From the NCBI RefSeq assembly GCF_018143015.1, contig NC_054740.1, positions 53,440,779 to 53,504,778 of the forward strand: DNA of 64,000 bases, given 5' to 3'. The notes under the pieces are model-generated. The model made no database searches and was not told the DNA's origin. It was given only the letters and a program-made list of their open reading frames with translations. Origin of the DNA: Lytechinus variegatus. Its lineage: Eukaryota; Echinodermata; Echinoidea; Temnopleuroida; Toxopneustidae. Shown here one piece after another: positions 1 to 12,800 of this stretch. The position numbers and the translations under genes are program-made. Positions within the stretch are counted from its first letter, which is position 1; every line of letters starts with the position of its first letter.

Positions 1-222
1 ACATGTTCATGCTCAAGTTGTTATTTTGATTTTTATATGCTATGTAACTACAAGATTACTTATTAGGAGGCTGCACTCTACAAGCTCCGCTTTTCATAGC
101 AGCCTCCTCCATTTCCAACCTGATTGTACAGGGATACTTGAAATGTGTTTTGTCATTACAAACTGTAGGCCTAATGTTGGAAATGGAAATAGAAATAGAC
201 GAAATGAAATGAAATAAAAAGT
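1..222 (+). repeat. Possible LINE 3' end with GAAAT tail
   Basis: The segment ends in a short (gaaat)n-like tail followed by ataaaaa at about 196-220, as in CR1/L2-type LINE 3' ends. No coding similarity is visible. Weak call. Confidence 0.3.
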
Positions 223-249
223 GAAGCATCAGAAATCATTTGTGGAATA

Positions 250-362
250 TTATGTTAGAGGGAGGAAAATCAGGTTGCACTCTCAATGTGAGGGAGACTA
301 CATAGATGTGATTTCAGGGCCCTGTCTCAAAGAGTTGCGATCGATCCGATCAATCACAACTA
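250..362 (+). repeat. Left copy of a duplicated flank
   Basis: About 113 bp closely matching 1314-1427. The copies bracket the TIR element at 391-1218. Confidence 0.65.
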
Positions 363-390
363 TGGACGGCCAGCAACGTCAACATCATTA

Positions 391-1218
391 GGGGAAGGCG
401 GGGTAAGTTGTGACACTTTTTGCATTTTGCATGTTAGAATTGATATGACTAATAATATTGTAGAAATAAATACATTGCCTTTAAATTTGATTCTCGGGAA
501 ACATTTTTCACCTATATAAAACTTTCTACCCCAACACTGAAAATCATTGTGACCTTTGAAAAAAACGATGTCAAATGGCTCAACTTGCCCCATTGGGGTA
601 AGTTGGGCCACAAAAACTATGTACAAAATGTATGCGGGAAGAAGCAGCATTTTAATTTTTTTTATTTCAAGTCTTTTCACTTGCTAATTCTCTATAAATA
701 CTAACATCCGCTAAAAGTAAAAGAACTTTTATGTGAATTTACACTTTTCTGCGTGCATATCAAAGACTTTTCATTTTTTTTCACTCTTATTACCATAAGA
801 ATTACCATTGGCTCAACTTGCCCCATGTTGGCTGGCTCACAGTACCCCAGTCCGAACTTAATGCGATATTTTCACATCCACTCATTTCTTATGCATCCAT
901 CATTTTAAAGACTATGAAAAGAATGAAGATCCATACCTGGTCTAACAATATTGTTGTTATTTTTTATCATATTTAAAGACTTGTGTAGGGAAACAGCACC
1001 CCACTATTTTACACCCCTTTTTACTTTTTTTGCTGAAATTTGTATTTTTCCGTCTAAAAAATTACTCTTTGTTTCAAAGTCGAAAACAGTATGGTTGTGT
1101 AAAGGGTTATGTAATGGGTCATCAATACATGACACCACCACAATGTCTGACTCATTCATTATTGGCCTGGGGGTGGTGGCTCAACTTGCCCCTATGCTCA
1201 ACTTACCCCGCCTTCCCC
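391..1218. mobile_element. TIR element with TA target duplication
   Basis: 828 bp with terminal inverted repeats GGGGAAGGCGGGGTAAGTTG at the left and its complement at the right, both flanked by TA. The internal motif GGCTCAACTTGCCCC recurs several times. No transposase frame is present, so it is non-autonomous. TA duplication fits the Tc1/mariner group. Confidence 0.75.
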
Positions 1219-1313
1219 TACGCATGTTTGTTCAAAATAGATGCGTATTCATGCATTCATTGTTTTCTTGAAAATTCACTGCACTTCTCTTTGTTTACAG
1301 TTGTCATTGTGCA

Positions 1314-1438
1314 TTATGTTAGACGGATGAAAATCAGGTTGCATTCTCAATGTGAGGGAGACTATATAGATGTGATTCCAGGGCCTTGTCTTACAAAGAG
1401 TTACGATTGATTGGATCAATCGTAACTCTTTGTAACCA
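1314..1438 (+). repeat. Right copy of the duplicated flank, with hairpin
   Basis: Matches 250-362. It ends in a hairpin whose arms are TTACAAAGAGTTACGATTGA and its complement (about 1390-1435). The left copy has lost the second arm. Confidence 0.65.
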
Positions 1439-1897
1439 GGACCCCGTATCGCGCAGATATAGGGTTTATGGACGTTTTGCGAAGTCTTGGACTTAATTGG
1501 CAAGGGGTATAGGCAGGTACATTATATCGGAAGAAACGTGATGAAACAACAAACAAATTATATGCCGGTTGTAGGGCGGAGAAAGATCAAGTTTTGTAAT
1601 AATCTTGCAGAGTAGGAAAGTGCATTTGCCTGTTTATAAGAAAAACAAAATCGTGTGAAGCGTCTTTGAATGGACCGCAAAGACATGTGATTTTGTTGGT
1701 GAGGAAGCTAGATACATTCCATATTCGATGACTGATCTGCAGATTGAATATAAAAATGGTTAAGAATAAATAAACTATTCATTGTATTCACTATTCGTCG
1801 GATGAAGCCTGATTTTTTTTAACATTATCCACAATATTTCCCAAATGAAGTTGAAGTTGATAAATGAAATACTCGAAATATAGGTCTATAGGTTTTT

Positions 1898-2009
1898 GGC
1901 GGACGTGACCCGGAGGAGACAATAAATTAAGCATTGGAGGGGTACAGCATTGTTCACAGAGAATTCAATGCCCCTCCAATCATTTGTCTCCTTCGGGTCA
2001 AGGTCCGCC
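1898..2009. repeat. Palindromic repeat (112 bp hairpin)
   Basis: The left arm GGCGGACGTGACCCGGAGGA and the right arm TCCTTCGGGTCAAGGTCCGC are near-complementary, and a second inner pair matches around ATTGGAGGGG. MITE-like. Confidence 0.6.
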
Positions 2010-3250
2010 TCTGAGTTTCGAAAGCAATTATCTTTATATAGAAAATGACACAATTTCTTCATTTTTTTCAGAGAAACCCTTTGCACAGAGTCAGTATTTC
2101 TTGTTAACAGAGGACGGCAGTCCGGAAATAAAAAGTTATTGGCAAATGCATTTTTTTTAATCGTAAACAAACTACAGGAGTGGTGCAATTGATTTGATTT
2201 TTTTTTATTTTCGTTTCATTTCGTACATAACAATGATAAACATAACAACATCAAAGTCAAATATTACAATACATACCACAATAATAAATTTGTTAACAAT
2301 GAAAAATATATTTACCTCAGTTGATTTTTTTTCAAATTAAGAAGTATTATCAACGTATATGGGGGAAATATTCCCATGAACTTGATAAATGCTCAAAGTA
2401 ATTATAGCAAATGATTGAAATTACAATGAGACGGGGCATTAATAGTTTCTATCCGATATTTTAACATATTCTATCAGTATTGGTATTTACATGATATTAA
2501 TCCATTCACCTTTGTAAATCGCATGTTTCACATATTTTGAAGCGTACAAACATTCCCTGTTTGGTAATGATTTACGATATACGCGCATATACCAAAGCTT
2601 GCACGTATTCAAGTTTTGATTTAGAGTATAAAGAAAACTCGCAAGTAGTTGAAATTTCGAACTTTTAAAACGAATTTGTTACTTTTGTTTTTGATATGTA
2701 AATATGGAGTAAAGACTCTATAGTTATTTGAAAGAAACTAATTCAAATGACTGTTAAAAATAAGTACGATATAGAAAACTCGTAAGTCCCGTAAAATTTT
2801 AGACTTTCATATCGAACTTTTTAAGTGAAGTTATTTAACTCGCTCGGTAGTCCCATTGTCAAGAATAAATGCACAAACCCCAAACCAAACACGTAATACA
2901 CAGAAATTCAATAAAATGAATTAAAGGGGGAGCGAGCTGACCATCACTGTCATTGTGTGTATTATAAAACTCTAGTATATCTTTTGAGATATCTAAACAA
3001 AAAGTAAATTAGCTTATAAATTTGATTTATATGGAGTTACTACAGTGGTTTGTGAGGAAAAAGTATATTTATTGTTTACATGGCATTATTATCAAGATAT
3101 GAAAGTATTGAATTGGTGTATCATTATTCAAGTGTGCATGTATTAAAAGACTATACACTGCTCAGAATGGTGCATTATGGGCAGATATGAACCTGGCCAA
3201 ATATAAGTAGTTGATGACTAAGTGCTGGTATACATGCATCATGTTTCTAG
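2010..3250. other. AT-rich stretch without recognised feature
   Basis: No supportable gene, RNA or long repeat was seen. Poly-T tracts are common. A possible minus-strand LINE tail (oligo-T, then ttcgtttcatttcg) lies near 2195-2225. Confidence 0.4.
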
Positions 3251-3254
3251 TTAA

Positions 3255-3794
3255 AGGTCAAGTCCACTCCAGAAATGTTGATTTGAATAAATGGAGAAAA
3301 ATCAAACTAGCAACACCGAAAGTTTCATCAAAATCGGAAGTAAAATAAGAAAGTTATGACATTTTAAAGTTTCGCTTATTTCACAAAACAGTAATTATGT
3401 ACAACTCAGTGACATGCAAATTAGGCGATCGATGGCATCCCTCACTCACCATTTCTTTTGTTTTTTATTGTTTGAATTAGACAATATTTAATATTTTTCA
3501 GATTAGATTTGACAATATGGACCAACTTGATTGAACCATAAAATGTTAATTTCGTAAATGTAAATTTCATATTTCACATAATGAAATACAAAAGAAATAG
3601 TGAGTGGATGGCGTCATCAGTCTCCTCATTTGCATGCAAACCAGGATGTGCATATAAATGTTTTGTAAAAAAAGCGAAACTTTAAAATGTCGTAAATTTC
3701 TTATTTTACATCAAATTTTGATGAAATTTCTGTGTTATGATTGTTGGATATTTATCTTTTTATTCATATCGACTTTTTGTTGGGGTGGACTTGT
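3255..3794. mobile_element. TTAA-flanked MITE (AGGTCAAGTCCAC family), copy 1
   Basis: The left end is TTAA followed by AGGTCAAGTCCACTCC, and the right end is GGGGTGGACTTGT. The right-hand TTAA has been lost. The interior matches the better-preserved copies at 37150 and 52101. It overlaps the terminal exon of the SDR gene. Confidence 0.75.
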
Positions 3795-3896
3795 GCAGAT
3801 TTTATCGGTGCAAGACTTCAATTTACTTGCTCTGGAATCGATATAAGAATCTCCTGTTACATCAATGAATATCTCTTTCGCAGTATCTTCCACGGC
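3735..3896 (-). CDS. SDR gene exon 5 (terminal exon, tail from a MITE)
   Basis: Acceptor atag|GCC, phase 0, then 53 codons and TAA. It begins AVEDTAKEIFIDVTGDSYID, matching the end of RDH8-type proteins. From about Cys299 onward the codons read through the right terminal repeat and subterminal part of the MITE at 3255-3794, so the C-terminal tail (about residues 299-318) and the stop are transposon-derived. Confidence 0.78.
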   Translation of the reverse strand, partial: AVEDTAKEIFIDVTGDSYIDSRASKLKSCTDKICTSPPQQKVDMNKKINIQQS

Positions 3897-6800
3897 CTAT
3901 GAAAAAAGAAAGAAAATTAAGATTTTTATCCCTGTGTTATTACATTCTTGCCTTTACTAAAGGGGTTATGTTGAAATAACAAAAATGACTGCGTTAACTA
4001 ATTGTTAATCACTTGTTAATTATTTGCTGACATCCTGCACTGTTTCCAATGTAAACTAATGTGTATGTTGCATAATTTTTTATTTTGTGTTTATTTTTTT
4101 CTTGTTTTATTTCGTGTAACAAATCTCTGATTTGTCACACGAAATCATGAAAACCCAATAAAAACTTTCAAAAAAGAAAAGAAAATTAGATTTGATGATA
4201 AATCAGCAAAATATGCAAGCCATACAAGGCACATTTATGTTTCTAACGATAACAGCGGTTCATGTTAGCAAACAACCCTGATCCGATGCTCGATGTTACA
4301 GATAAACGCCTTGATATGTCCCCTATTCCACAGAGGGGAGACCAAAAATTGGCAAGGTTTTAGATCACTAAAAAAATTGTCACCTCTGTGGAATGGCTCA
4401 GAAAGACCTCTCAAAGAACTCTGAAAGACTGATGGATATAGAAATCTTTCAATTAGTGATCTTTCAGAATTCTTTCTATGGTCTTTGCCTGGTCTTTCAA
4501 TGATCTTTGAACGATCTTTCAATGATCTCTCATATTGAGTCTTACAGTGATCTTCGAAAAAAAATCTTGAGAGACTGCAGAAAGATCATGGTAAGACTAA
4601 TAAGAACTTTGAAAGTTCATTGAAAGACTGCTGAAAGACCTTCAAAAGACACTTTTCCTGTTAGACCGCTGAAAGACTGTTTTGAAAGATCCATCAGAAA
4701 TCGTGAAAGACCTCGGAGATCTTTGAAAGTTCGTTGAAAGACCCTTTAAAGATCAAGCAAGATTCATGGTCTCACATCGGTATTTTAGAGGTCTTGCTCT
4801 CTGTGGAATGGGGTTTAAAGGATGCAAGTTCCAAGGTGGCATCGAACCTCGGACCTTGTGGTTCTTCAGAATCCGAAGACTTATCGGTTTATTTCCATTT
4901 CATCTAATGCCTATTCGTCCAATTGCAAACTCGTCTACTATCATCATTTTGGTCTACCATCAGTTCGTCCGCTCACCGCATGGTCTACTTTCATTTAGTC
5001 TAATGCCAGTTGGTCCAATAACCATTTAATCAATATACTATTTGGTCTAACTAAACTTAAGTGTTAATTGTGCAAAATAAAAATTAGACCGACTGGTTAT
5101 TAGACGAAATGGTAATAGACAAACTCGTGATCAGACGAAGTATTGATTGGACCAAAAGGTTATTGGACCAAATGATTGTTATACGAAATGTTGATGGACG
5201 GAATGGCACTAGACTAAATGACGGTAGACAGTGTGATGAGTGGAGGAGTTGGCATGGGACGAATGGGCAATAAATATTTACCGACTTATCCACTGAGCCA
5301 CTACAATACATTTTGATTTGAATTAGATCTTAATTCGAAAATGATATGCTCAATCACGTCGATCAATATAATGGTATTTTTTTTGGCTATTATACAAAGA
5401 CGCGTAAAGGCAGTTCATGCCCGCAAAGAAAGATTATAAAGACACATCGTAAAAAAAGGAAAGAAAGAATGAATGAAAAAAGAAGGACGGAAAGAGAGAG
5501 GAAAAAGAAACAAAAAAAGAACAAAGAAAAGAAAGAAATAATCGAAGAAATGCAAAAAAAGTTGACAGAAAGAATGAAAGAAAGAATCGAAGAAACAAAG
5601 AATGAAAGAGAGAAAAATCATAAAAGAAAGATTGAAAGAAAAGAATGAATGGAGGAAGGATGGATTGAAGTAAATTACCTTTGATGATTGGTATCTAAAA
5701 TGGGGTTTCTCTGCGGTGGCCGCTTCGATGACGATCTCAGCGATTTCCTCAGGCTGTTGCATCGGATGACCGTGGTACTCGCTCTCGACTTCGAAGTACC
5801 TGGCTAGGTGTTTATCGAGGTCATCGATGTCTGGAGTCTGTGCGATATGTTCCACACCCCCCATCCCACTGGATATTATCGTCTGTCGGATAGGGGTGTC
5901 GACGGGACCAGGCTCAATAACACTAACCCTTTGTATGATAATAGTAATAATAATAATGATAAATGAGAAGAGGACCCATTTGATAGAATATAGAACAATA
6001 ACCCTAGATTTCTGGAAGAAGTCTGGTTGCTGTTTAATATACCAACAGAACATCAAGTTGTGGACAATGAAAGTAATAATAATAATAATAAAGAGGATTG
6101 GAAACATTAAACTGAATTATCCTAAAAATGCGTAATCGGAAAGATTGGAAAGATTAAAAGAAATAATTGCAAAAAAAGCACAATCAAACCACACCATTAA
6201 GGTCAATAAGATGTATTTCTATATTGCTTTTATTGTTTACCCTCCCACAGTCACGTTTCCAAATTATAATGACTTAAAAGACAGATGACAGGGGCTGCGG
6301 CACGTAAAAAGTGCCAAGGGGGGATGGGCATATGGAGATCATTCATAACAATTTGATATTGATTTTTACGTTCTGTACAATTATGGTTACTGAAGTAATT
6401 GTGTGGGTGTGTGTGTGTGTTTTTTTTTTTTTTTTTTTTTTTTTTTTTGGGGGGGGGGGGTCTTAAGCCCCAGACCAACAACCTTCCCCGTTCCGTTGGT
6501 TCTGCATTGTAGGCCTAATCATCAGCTTCAAAGTATTCTTGGTACCATATTTCTCATAACTGGGGTGCTAGCTCACACTATAAAAAGGATTGATCAGTAC
6601 TTAAAAATGAGTTACACACTAATCCGTGAAACTAGAATACTGGGAATACTAATTATTATTGTTCATTACTAGACTATTATTAAGATTTCTTCTTAAACCT
6701 ACCATATGTCGAAGAAGCGACCGATAATAGCTGTCTCCTGACTGAAAGCTTCAATAGCTTGCTTAGTTGCTGCATATAATCCCAAGTAAGGGTTACCTTT

Positions 6801-9800
6801 ATGTAAGAATTAGGAACGATAGGAAAGATAAAACATTATATATTTTCTTGTGCATTTTGGCCGATGCGCACAGGTCAAGGCTCACACCCACAGTCTTAGA
6901 GTTATGTGTCATTGCCTGTGCGATTTTAAAGGGATACGCCGGGTAAATAATTATAAATTATCTAAGGAGAGTCAAATCAACCTAGCAAAACGCTTAAAAT
7001 TTCATCAAAATCTGTTCATAAATACTGAAGTTATTGAATTTTAAAGTTGAACATTGTTTGGTGAAAACGGTTATGGACGTCGTCATGAATATTCATTAGG
7101 TTGGCTGATGATGTCACATCCCCACTTTCCATTGTCTCGTGTTATTACGCAAAATCATGGATATATGACATCATCAGTTTCCTCATGAAATAGTCATGAA
7201 CAGAAGCAATACTACGCATGTGTTCGATGAAATAGTTCGGAACTGTTTCATCGAAATAATGCACATCTTTCAAATGTCAAAACTTTGTTGTTCCTTGTTT
7301 GATTTTGATGAAATATTGAGTGTTTTGTTTTTATCTGTTCAATTCATATTGTTTTCAGCCGGGAGCACCCCCTTTAACAGAGACTTGGAAGTCATAAGTA
7401 AAGAAAAGCAATTGTTTAAGTGTGATGCTTTATGAGAAGTGGATGTGTATTTCTTTGAATCATTTTTCTAATGAAATTTTAACGTTGATCATTTTATAAA
7501 AAATCTACTCGTTTACTGTGGAATGAAATTTGCTATTTCGCTCAGCTCCTTCTGGTGGAGAGAGTTAAGTGAGGAAGAATTATATTAGAGAATTCCTAAC
7601 TTACAAAATATTCCATTGTTACTTGAAATGTTGATAATGCGACCGGACCTCTGTTTCTTCATCCCCGGAAGTATTTCCTTTGTGACACGGAAGTTACCGA
7701 AGAAATTGATGTCGAATAATTTCTTGGCTTGTTCAACTGAAGCCGTCTCTGAAACGTTTACCATCGCAACACCTGCGTTGTTCACTTACGAACAAAGAGA
7801 AAGAAAAAATAAAGGGGTAGAAAATATTATGATTTGAACAGATAAATTAAAAACAAAACACTGAAAAAACGAACAAAGAATAACAAAGTTATGATATTTC
7901 AAAACTTTGCATTATTTCGGTAAAACAATTCTATGCATGTCTTCATGATCGTGCATTGACTAGTGATGATGATAATGTGAGTATTTCTCGGTAATTTTTA
8001 CTCTATTTAGTTAGATATATTTCTTATCAGTTCGGATGCGCTGTTGCACCCACAAATGTAATAACGCCCACAAATGTAATAACGCCCACAAATGTAATAA
8101 CACTTTACCCACAAATGTAATAACGCCCACAAATGTAATAACACTACCCACAAATGTAATAATTTTTGATCGCCCACAAATGTAATAATGACTTTACCCA
8201 CAAATGTAATAAATTTGAAGGGATTTTTGGCGAATCCGTTCTAAACTAAAATCCTATAGTAATGCGTTCATATAGCACAAAAGTGCAAAGTCTTTTTTTC
8301 AGACCGGGTTAATAAAACATCAAAGTACAAGTCCAAAGTCTTTTTTCCAGACCCGGTTGTTTCAAAAATTATAATATAAATCCAAAGTCTTTTTTCCAGA
8401 CCCGGTTGTTTCAAGAATTTTAATAAGTCCAAAGTCTTTTTCCTGACCCAGTTATTTCAAAATTTATAATATAAGTCCAAACTAATATACGATAATGATA
8501 TTCCTGTGGAAAAAATGGGAATCGAGCTTAGTCTTTTCTCCAGACCCAGTTAATTAAAACTGGTGGAATTAATGTCTTTGTTGTTGTTTCAACTTATACG
8601 GTGTATATTGTGAATATATGCACTAAGAGTAAATTGAGAATCAAGCGTAGTCTTTTCTCCAGACCTGGTTACCTGTTATTTAAACATTATGAATAACAGT
8701 TCAAAAACAGTATAAAGACCCCCATGTAATCTTATTAATGCTGGATATAGCGTAGTCTTTCAGCCCGACCATTTTTTTTCTTAAAAAAAAAAACCCTCAT
8801 AGTAAGAATTAAAAAAAATCAAAGTATAAAACCAAACAAACCTTCAACCTAAGAACCTGTTTTAAAAGAGGTTTAGAGTGTTGTCTTTATTCCAGACCTA
8901 AAACAGTTACGAAAAAAAATCTTCTAACATAATACCTTTTATTCTTATTCTCGTGGAATAACACGAGTTTTAAAACGTACTCTTTCGTCCAGACCCGGCT
9001 ATTAAAAAAAGTAACTGAAAAACTTCGAATCTAAGACCAAATTTCCAAAGTTTCACCCAGTAAAAATATGTCTTTTTCTAAATAATACTACTACCCCTAC
9101 AAAACATTGTAATAACGCGTGGGTAAAGCAGACATCCTTTCTCCAGACTTGGTTCCTCCAGACACAATTATTTCAGGAATAAAAAATCAATAAAAATCAA
9201 CCCCCAACAACGAATCTAAGAACCAACAATCCTCCAAATTAAAGGGGAAGTTCACCCTGACAAAAAGTTTATTGTAAAAATAGCAGAAAAAATAATAAAA
9301 AATATTGACAAAGGTTTGAGAAAAATTCATCAAATAATTAAAAAGTTATTAGAATTTCAATTATTTGATTTGTGACGTCATATGCGAGCAGCATTCCTAC
9401 ATAGCGAATGGTAAAAAATCAATGAAATGTCATTTTCTCAGAAAATTGAAAATGGTTTTCACTGTACCTATTGTATATCAATAGACAAATCATTTCACAC
9501 CCGATCATGAATAGAAAAGATAATTAAGTCATCAGGAACCATAAAAAATTTGAAATTCATGCATTTTATATTACATAACACATGAAGCAGCTGCTCGTTT
9601 ATGACGTCACAAATCCAAAACTTTGAACTCCAATAACTTTCTTATTCTTTTACGGATTTTCCTCAAACCTTCACCAATAATTTTTACTATTTTTTCTGCT
9701 ATTTTTACAACAAAGTTTTCTTCAGGGTGAACTTCCCCTTTAAGACCATGCATGTAGAAAAGCACATGTTTAGAGCGTTGTCTTTATTCCAGACCCGGTG

Positions 9801-12800
9801 ATTTAAAAATGATTTAAATAATCCTAAAAACAAAAGACTCATATTCTTATTCTTGTGGAATAACACGAGTATTATGCTTAGTCTTTCGTCTGGACCCGGT
9901 TTTTTAAAAGATAAAGAAATATTGAAAAAAATGACAGCTGAGACCAATCTTCAAAATTAAAACCCACTTAAAATGCTTGGGCTTAGAGTGTTGTCTTTAC
10001 CCCTCACCGACGTATATCATAACTTTTGAAACGACCGGGTCTGAAAAAAAAGACTTTGGACTTGCATTATAATTTTTGAATAAACCGGGTCTGGAAAAAA
10101 GACTTTGGACGTATATTATAATTTTGAAACAACCGGGTCTGGAAAAAGACTTGGACTTGTACTGTAATATTTCATTAACCGGGTCTGGAAAAAAGACTTT
10201 GAACTTTTGTGCTATATGAACGCATTACTATATAGGATATTAGTTTAGAACGAATTCGCCAAAAATCACTTCAAATTTATTACATTTGTAGGTAAAGTCA
10301 TTATTACATTTGTGGGTAAAGTGCATTATTACATTTGTGGGTAAAGTGTTATTACATTTGTGGGCGTTATTACATTTGTGGGTAAAGTGTTATTACATTT
10401 GTGGGTGATCAAAAATTATTACATTTGTGGGTAAAGTGTTATTACATTTGTGGGCGTTATTACATTTGTGGGTAAAGTGTTATTACATTTGTGGGCGTTA
10501 TTACATTTGTGGGCGATTATTACATTTGTGGGTCTCACAGTCCCCCTTTGAAAAAAAAGGCTTACGTGGAAATTATTAAAGAAAAATTGACATGATCACT
10601 CTAGGGGCCCGCTACGGATAAAGTTGAGTTCTAACGAAAGTCCAATAATCAGTGGCAAGTCCCGAATGGTCGCTTTTGATCGGCTGAAACTCGAGGTACG
10701 AATAATATTTTTCAGAGTTGTGTTTGATCGATTGCAAATTTTTGTGCAACAAACCCCGGGTCCATCAAGACTGATTGCGTCAGTGCCACACAATATCAAT
10801 TGTTAGAAATGATGATAATAATGATAATAAGAACCATAACCATAGTAATAACTAGCTGGATTTATAAAGCGCAATATCAATCGTTAGAAATGATGATAAT
10901 AATGATAATAAGAACCATAACCATAGTAATAACTAGCTGGATTTATAAAGCGCTTTTTGCCTGAGGATACCAAGCGCCGTTATTATTACCCCGGCTTTAG
11001 CTCAGGCTACCATTTTTTTTTCAACGGCACTCGGCGCATTCAAGGAATCAATCCGGCCAGGTACCCACTTCACTTCACCTGGGTCGAATGGAGCACAGTT
11101 AGGGTGATTTTTTTTTGCTGGAGGAAAACACGCCATGGCTGGGATTCGAACCCGCGACCCTCTGTTTGAAAGGCGGGCGTCAGAACCACTAGACCACGAC
11201 GAACTCACACTAATATCTTATTCGAAAAAATTGTAAACATGAATTACTGAGTACAATGATTCGAGTCCAGCTACATTTAATCTGAGTATGGAGAAAAAAG
11301 TAGTCTCCATTTACTGGTCACTCTTCACCCTTGGTTATACCAAGCCACTATGTCTCATCATACATAATTAAATGGGGGGGGGGACAGAGCGCCCCAACAC
11401 AAATTTGATAACCCTTTTCTGGCTTGTGTAAAGAAAAATCGTGGTTTTGTTTTTGCTTCTGGAAATGGCGATGACGTTTGACTTTTCCGTTTCTTTCCTT
11501 TTTAATTTTTTTATTGTCAGGAAATGTTTGTCCCCTCCCTCCCCCCCCATCGAGGTTTTAAGGTACGCCATTGGGCCTCGGTAATTGGTGTGTTTCAGGA
11601 TTCATAGAAAACAGCTGTTCATCTAAATCCGTTATAAATGGACTCACTGGTAATATAACATTAGAATTGGTACATGTATATGTAGTATTTAAAGTCGCAC
11701 GTTCCTGGGATTCAAGAGGGCACTAATACGTACGCGCTGCAGATGGCGCTAGCTGGCCGGAGTCCAAAGTTTAATATACTACGCTTACGTATAAAGTATT
11801 ATTCCGAATGCAATTCTCCTTTCGCTTACGCTTCGGCTGCTGTACGGAGGCCTTTGTAGCCCGGGGGCCACTTCCATTAACGAGTGGATACCATGCGCGA
11901 CCATGGGGTCTCGAAAAGCACCCTAAACACGTAATTTCCATACTCTGAAAATGCACCCCTTAACAAGTATTGGCTTGTGAAACCCTACCCTTAACAAGAA
12001 TTGGAAACAAAACGATACTCTTGGCAAATATTCCCTGAAATGAACCCCTAAACAAGTACAGGAATGTTTTATTGATACGGGTCCTTCGGTCTACGGCTTT
12101 ACCTTATTTGGTTTAGTACGACCCCACCTTCTACACCTCGCGCAAATCGGACTCTAAAGACGAAGTGTTGGGGCAAAATGGACATCCTTTATAAAACATT
12201 TTAATTTTGTTTTATCATTCCCGCAAATTCGACCCTAAATACGTAATTTTCCTAGCGAAATAGACACCCTTTTTTCATTATTTTTGTGTTTTTGACACCC
12301 TTATCACGTTACGTACGTAACGTGCCCTATCGTGAAAAGGACATCCTTTTTACGTGTTTTTTTGGTCACGCATGGTATCCACTCGTCAATGTACATTAAG
12401 TGGCCCCCGGGCTTTGTAGGTTTGCTCCTCGGGCCCTATTGATGTGTGTAAAGTGACCTCAACAGATGTTTGGGCCAACGAAAAGCAGCAGAAAGTATAT
12501 GCACGTTGCATGTGTACATATGCTGTTCGACTGGCTGATGATTGACAGCTGCATGCATATTACGTCGATGATTCGTTATGAAGATGGCGGCGAATTCAAG
12601 TCATGATAGTCCAGCAGCGCACTCTTGAATCCCGGGAACGTGCACCTTTAAACCGCAAAAATCTTATTTTTACCAAGAATATCTATCCGCCCTTGTTGCT
12701 TCATCACCGTGGCAACTGCATCCCTTACTGACTCATCGTTGGTGATATCCATCTGGACCGGAAACAACGTCTGATCCAGAATCTGCTTTCCATCAACGGC

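Noticed and set aside
5346..5648. 100-codon Lys/Glu-rich ORF
   Set aside because: A product of the purine-rich GAAA tract.
5415..6107. 230-codon minus ORF
   Set aside because: Only 5679-5928 is an SDR exon. The rest is intron and simple repeat read through both splice sites.
8048..8211. Short direct repeats resembling a CRISPR array
   Set aside because: Spacing between units is almost nil and not unique sequence, the array has an inverted partner 2 kb away, and the genome is eukaryotic. It is the outer domain of a foldback element.
11130..11205. Possible tRNA gene on the minus strand
   Set aside because: Boxes A and B are good, but the anticodon and acceptor stems do not pair and a SINE body follows. 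Called as a SINE.
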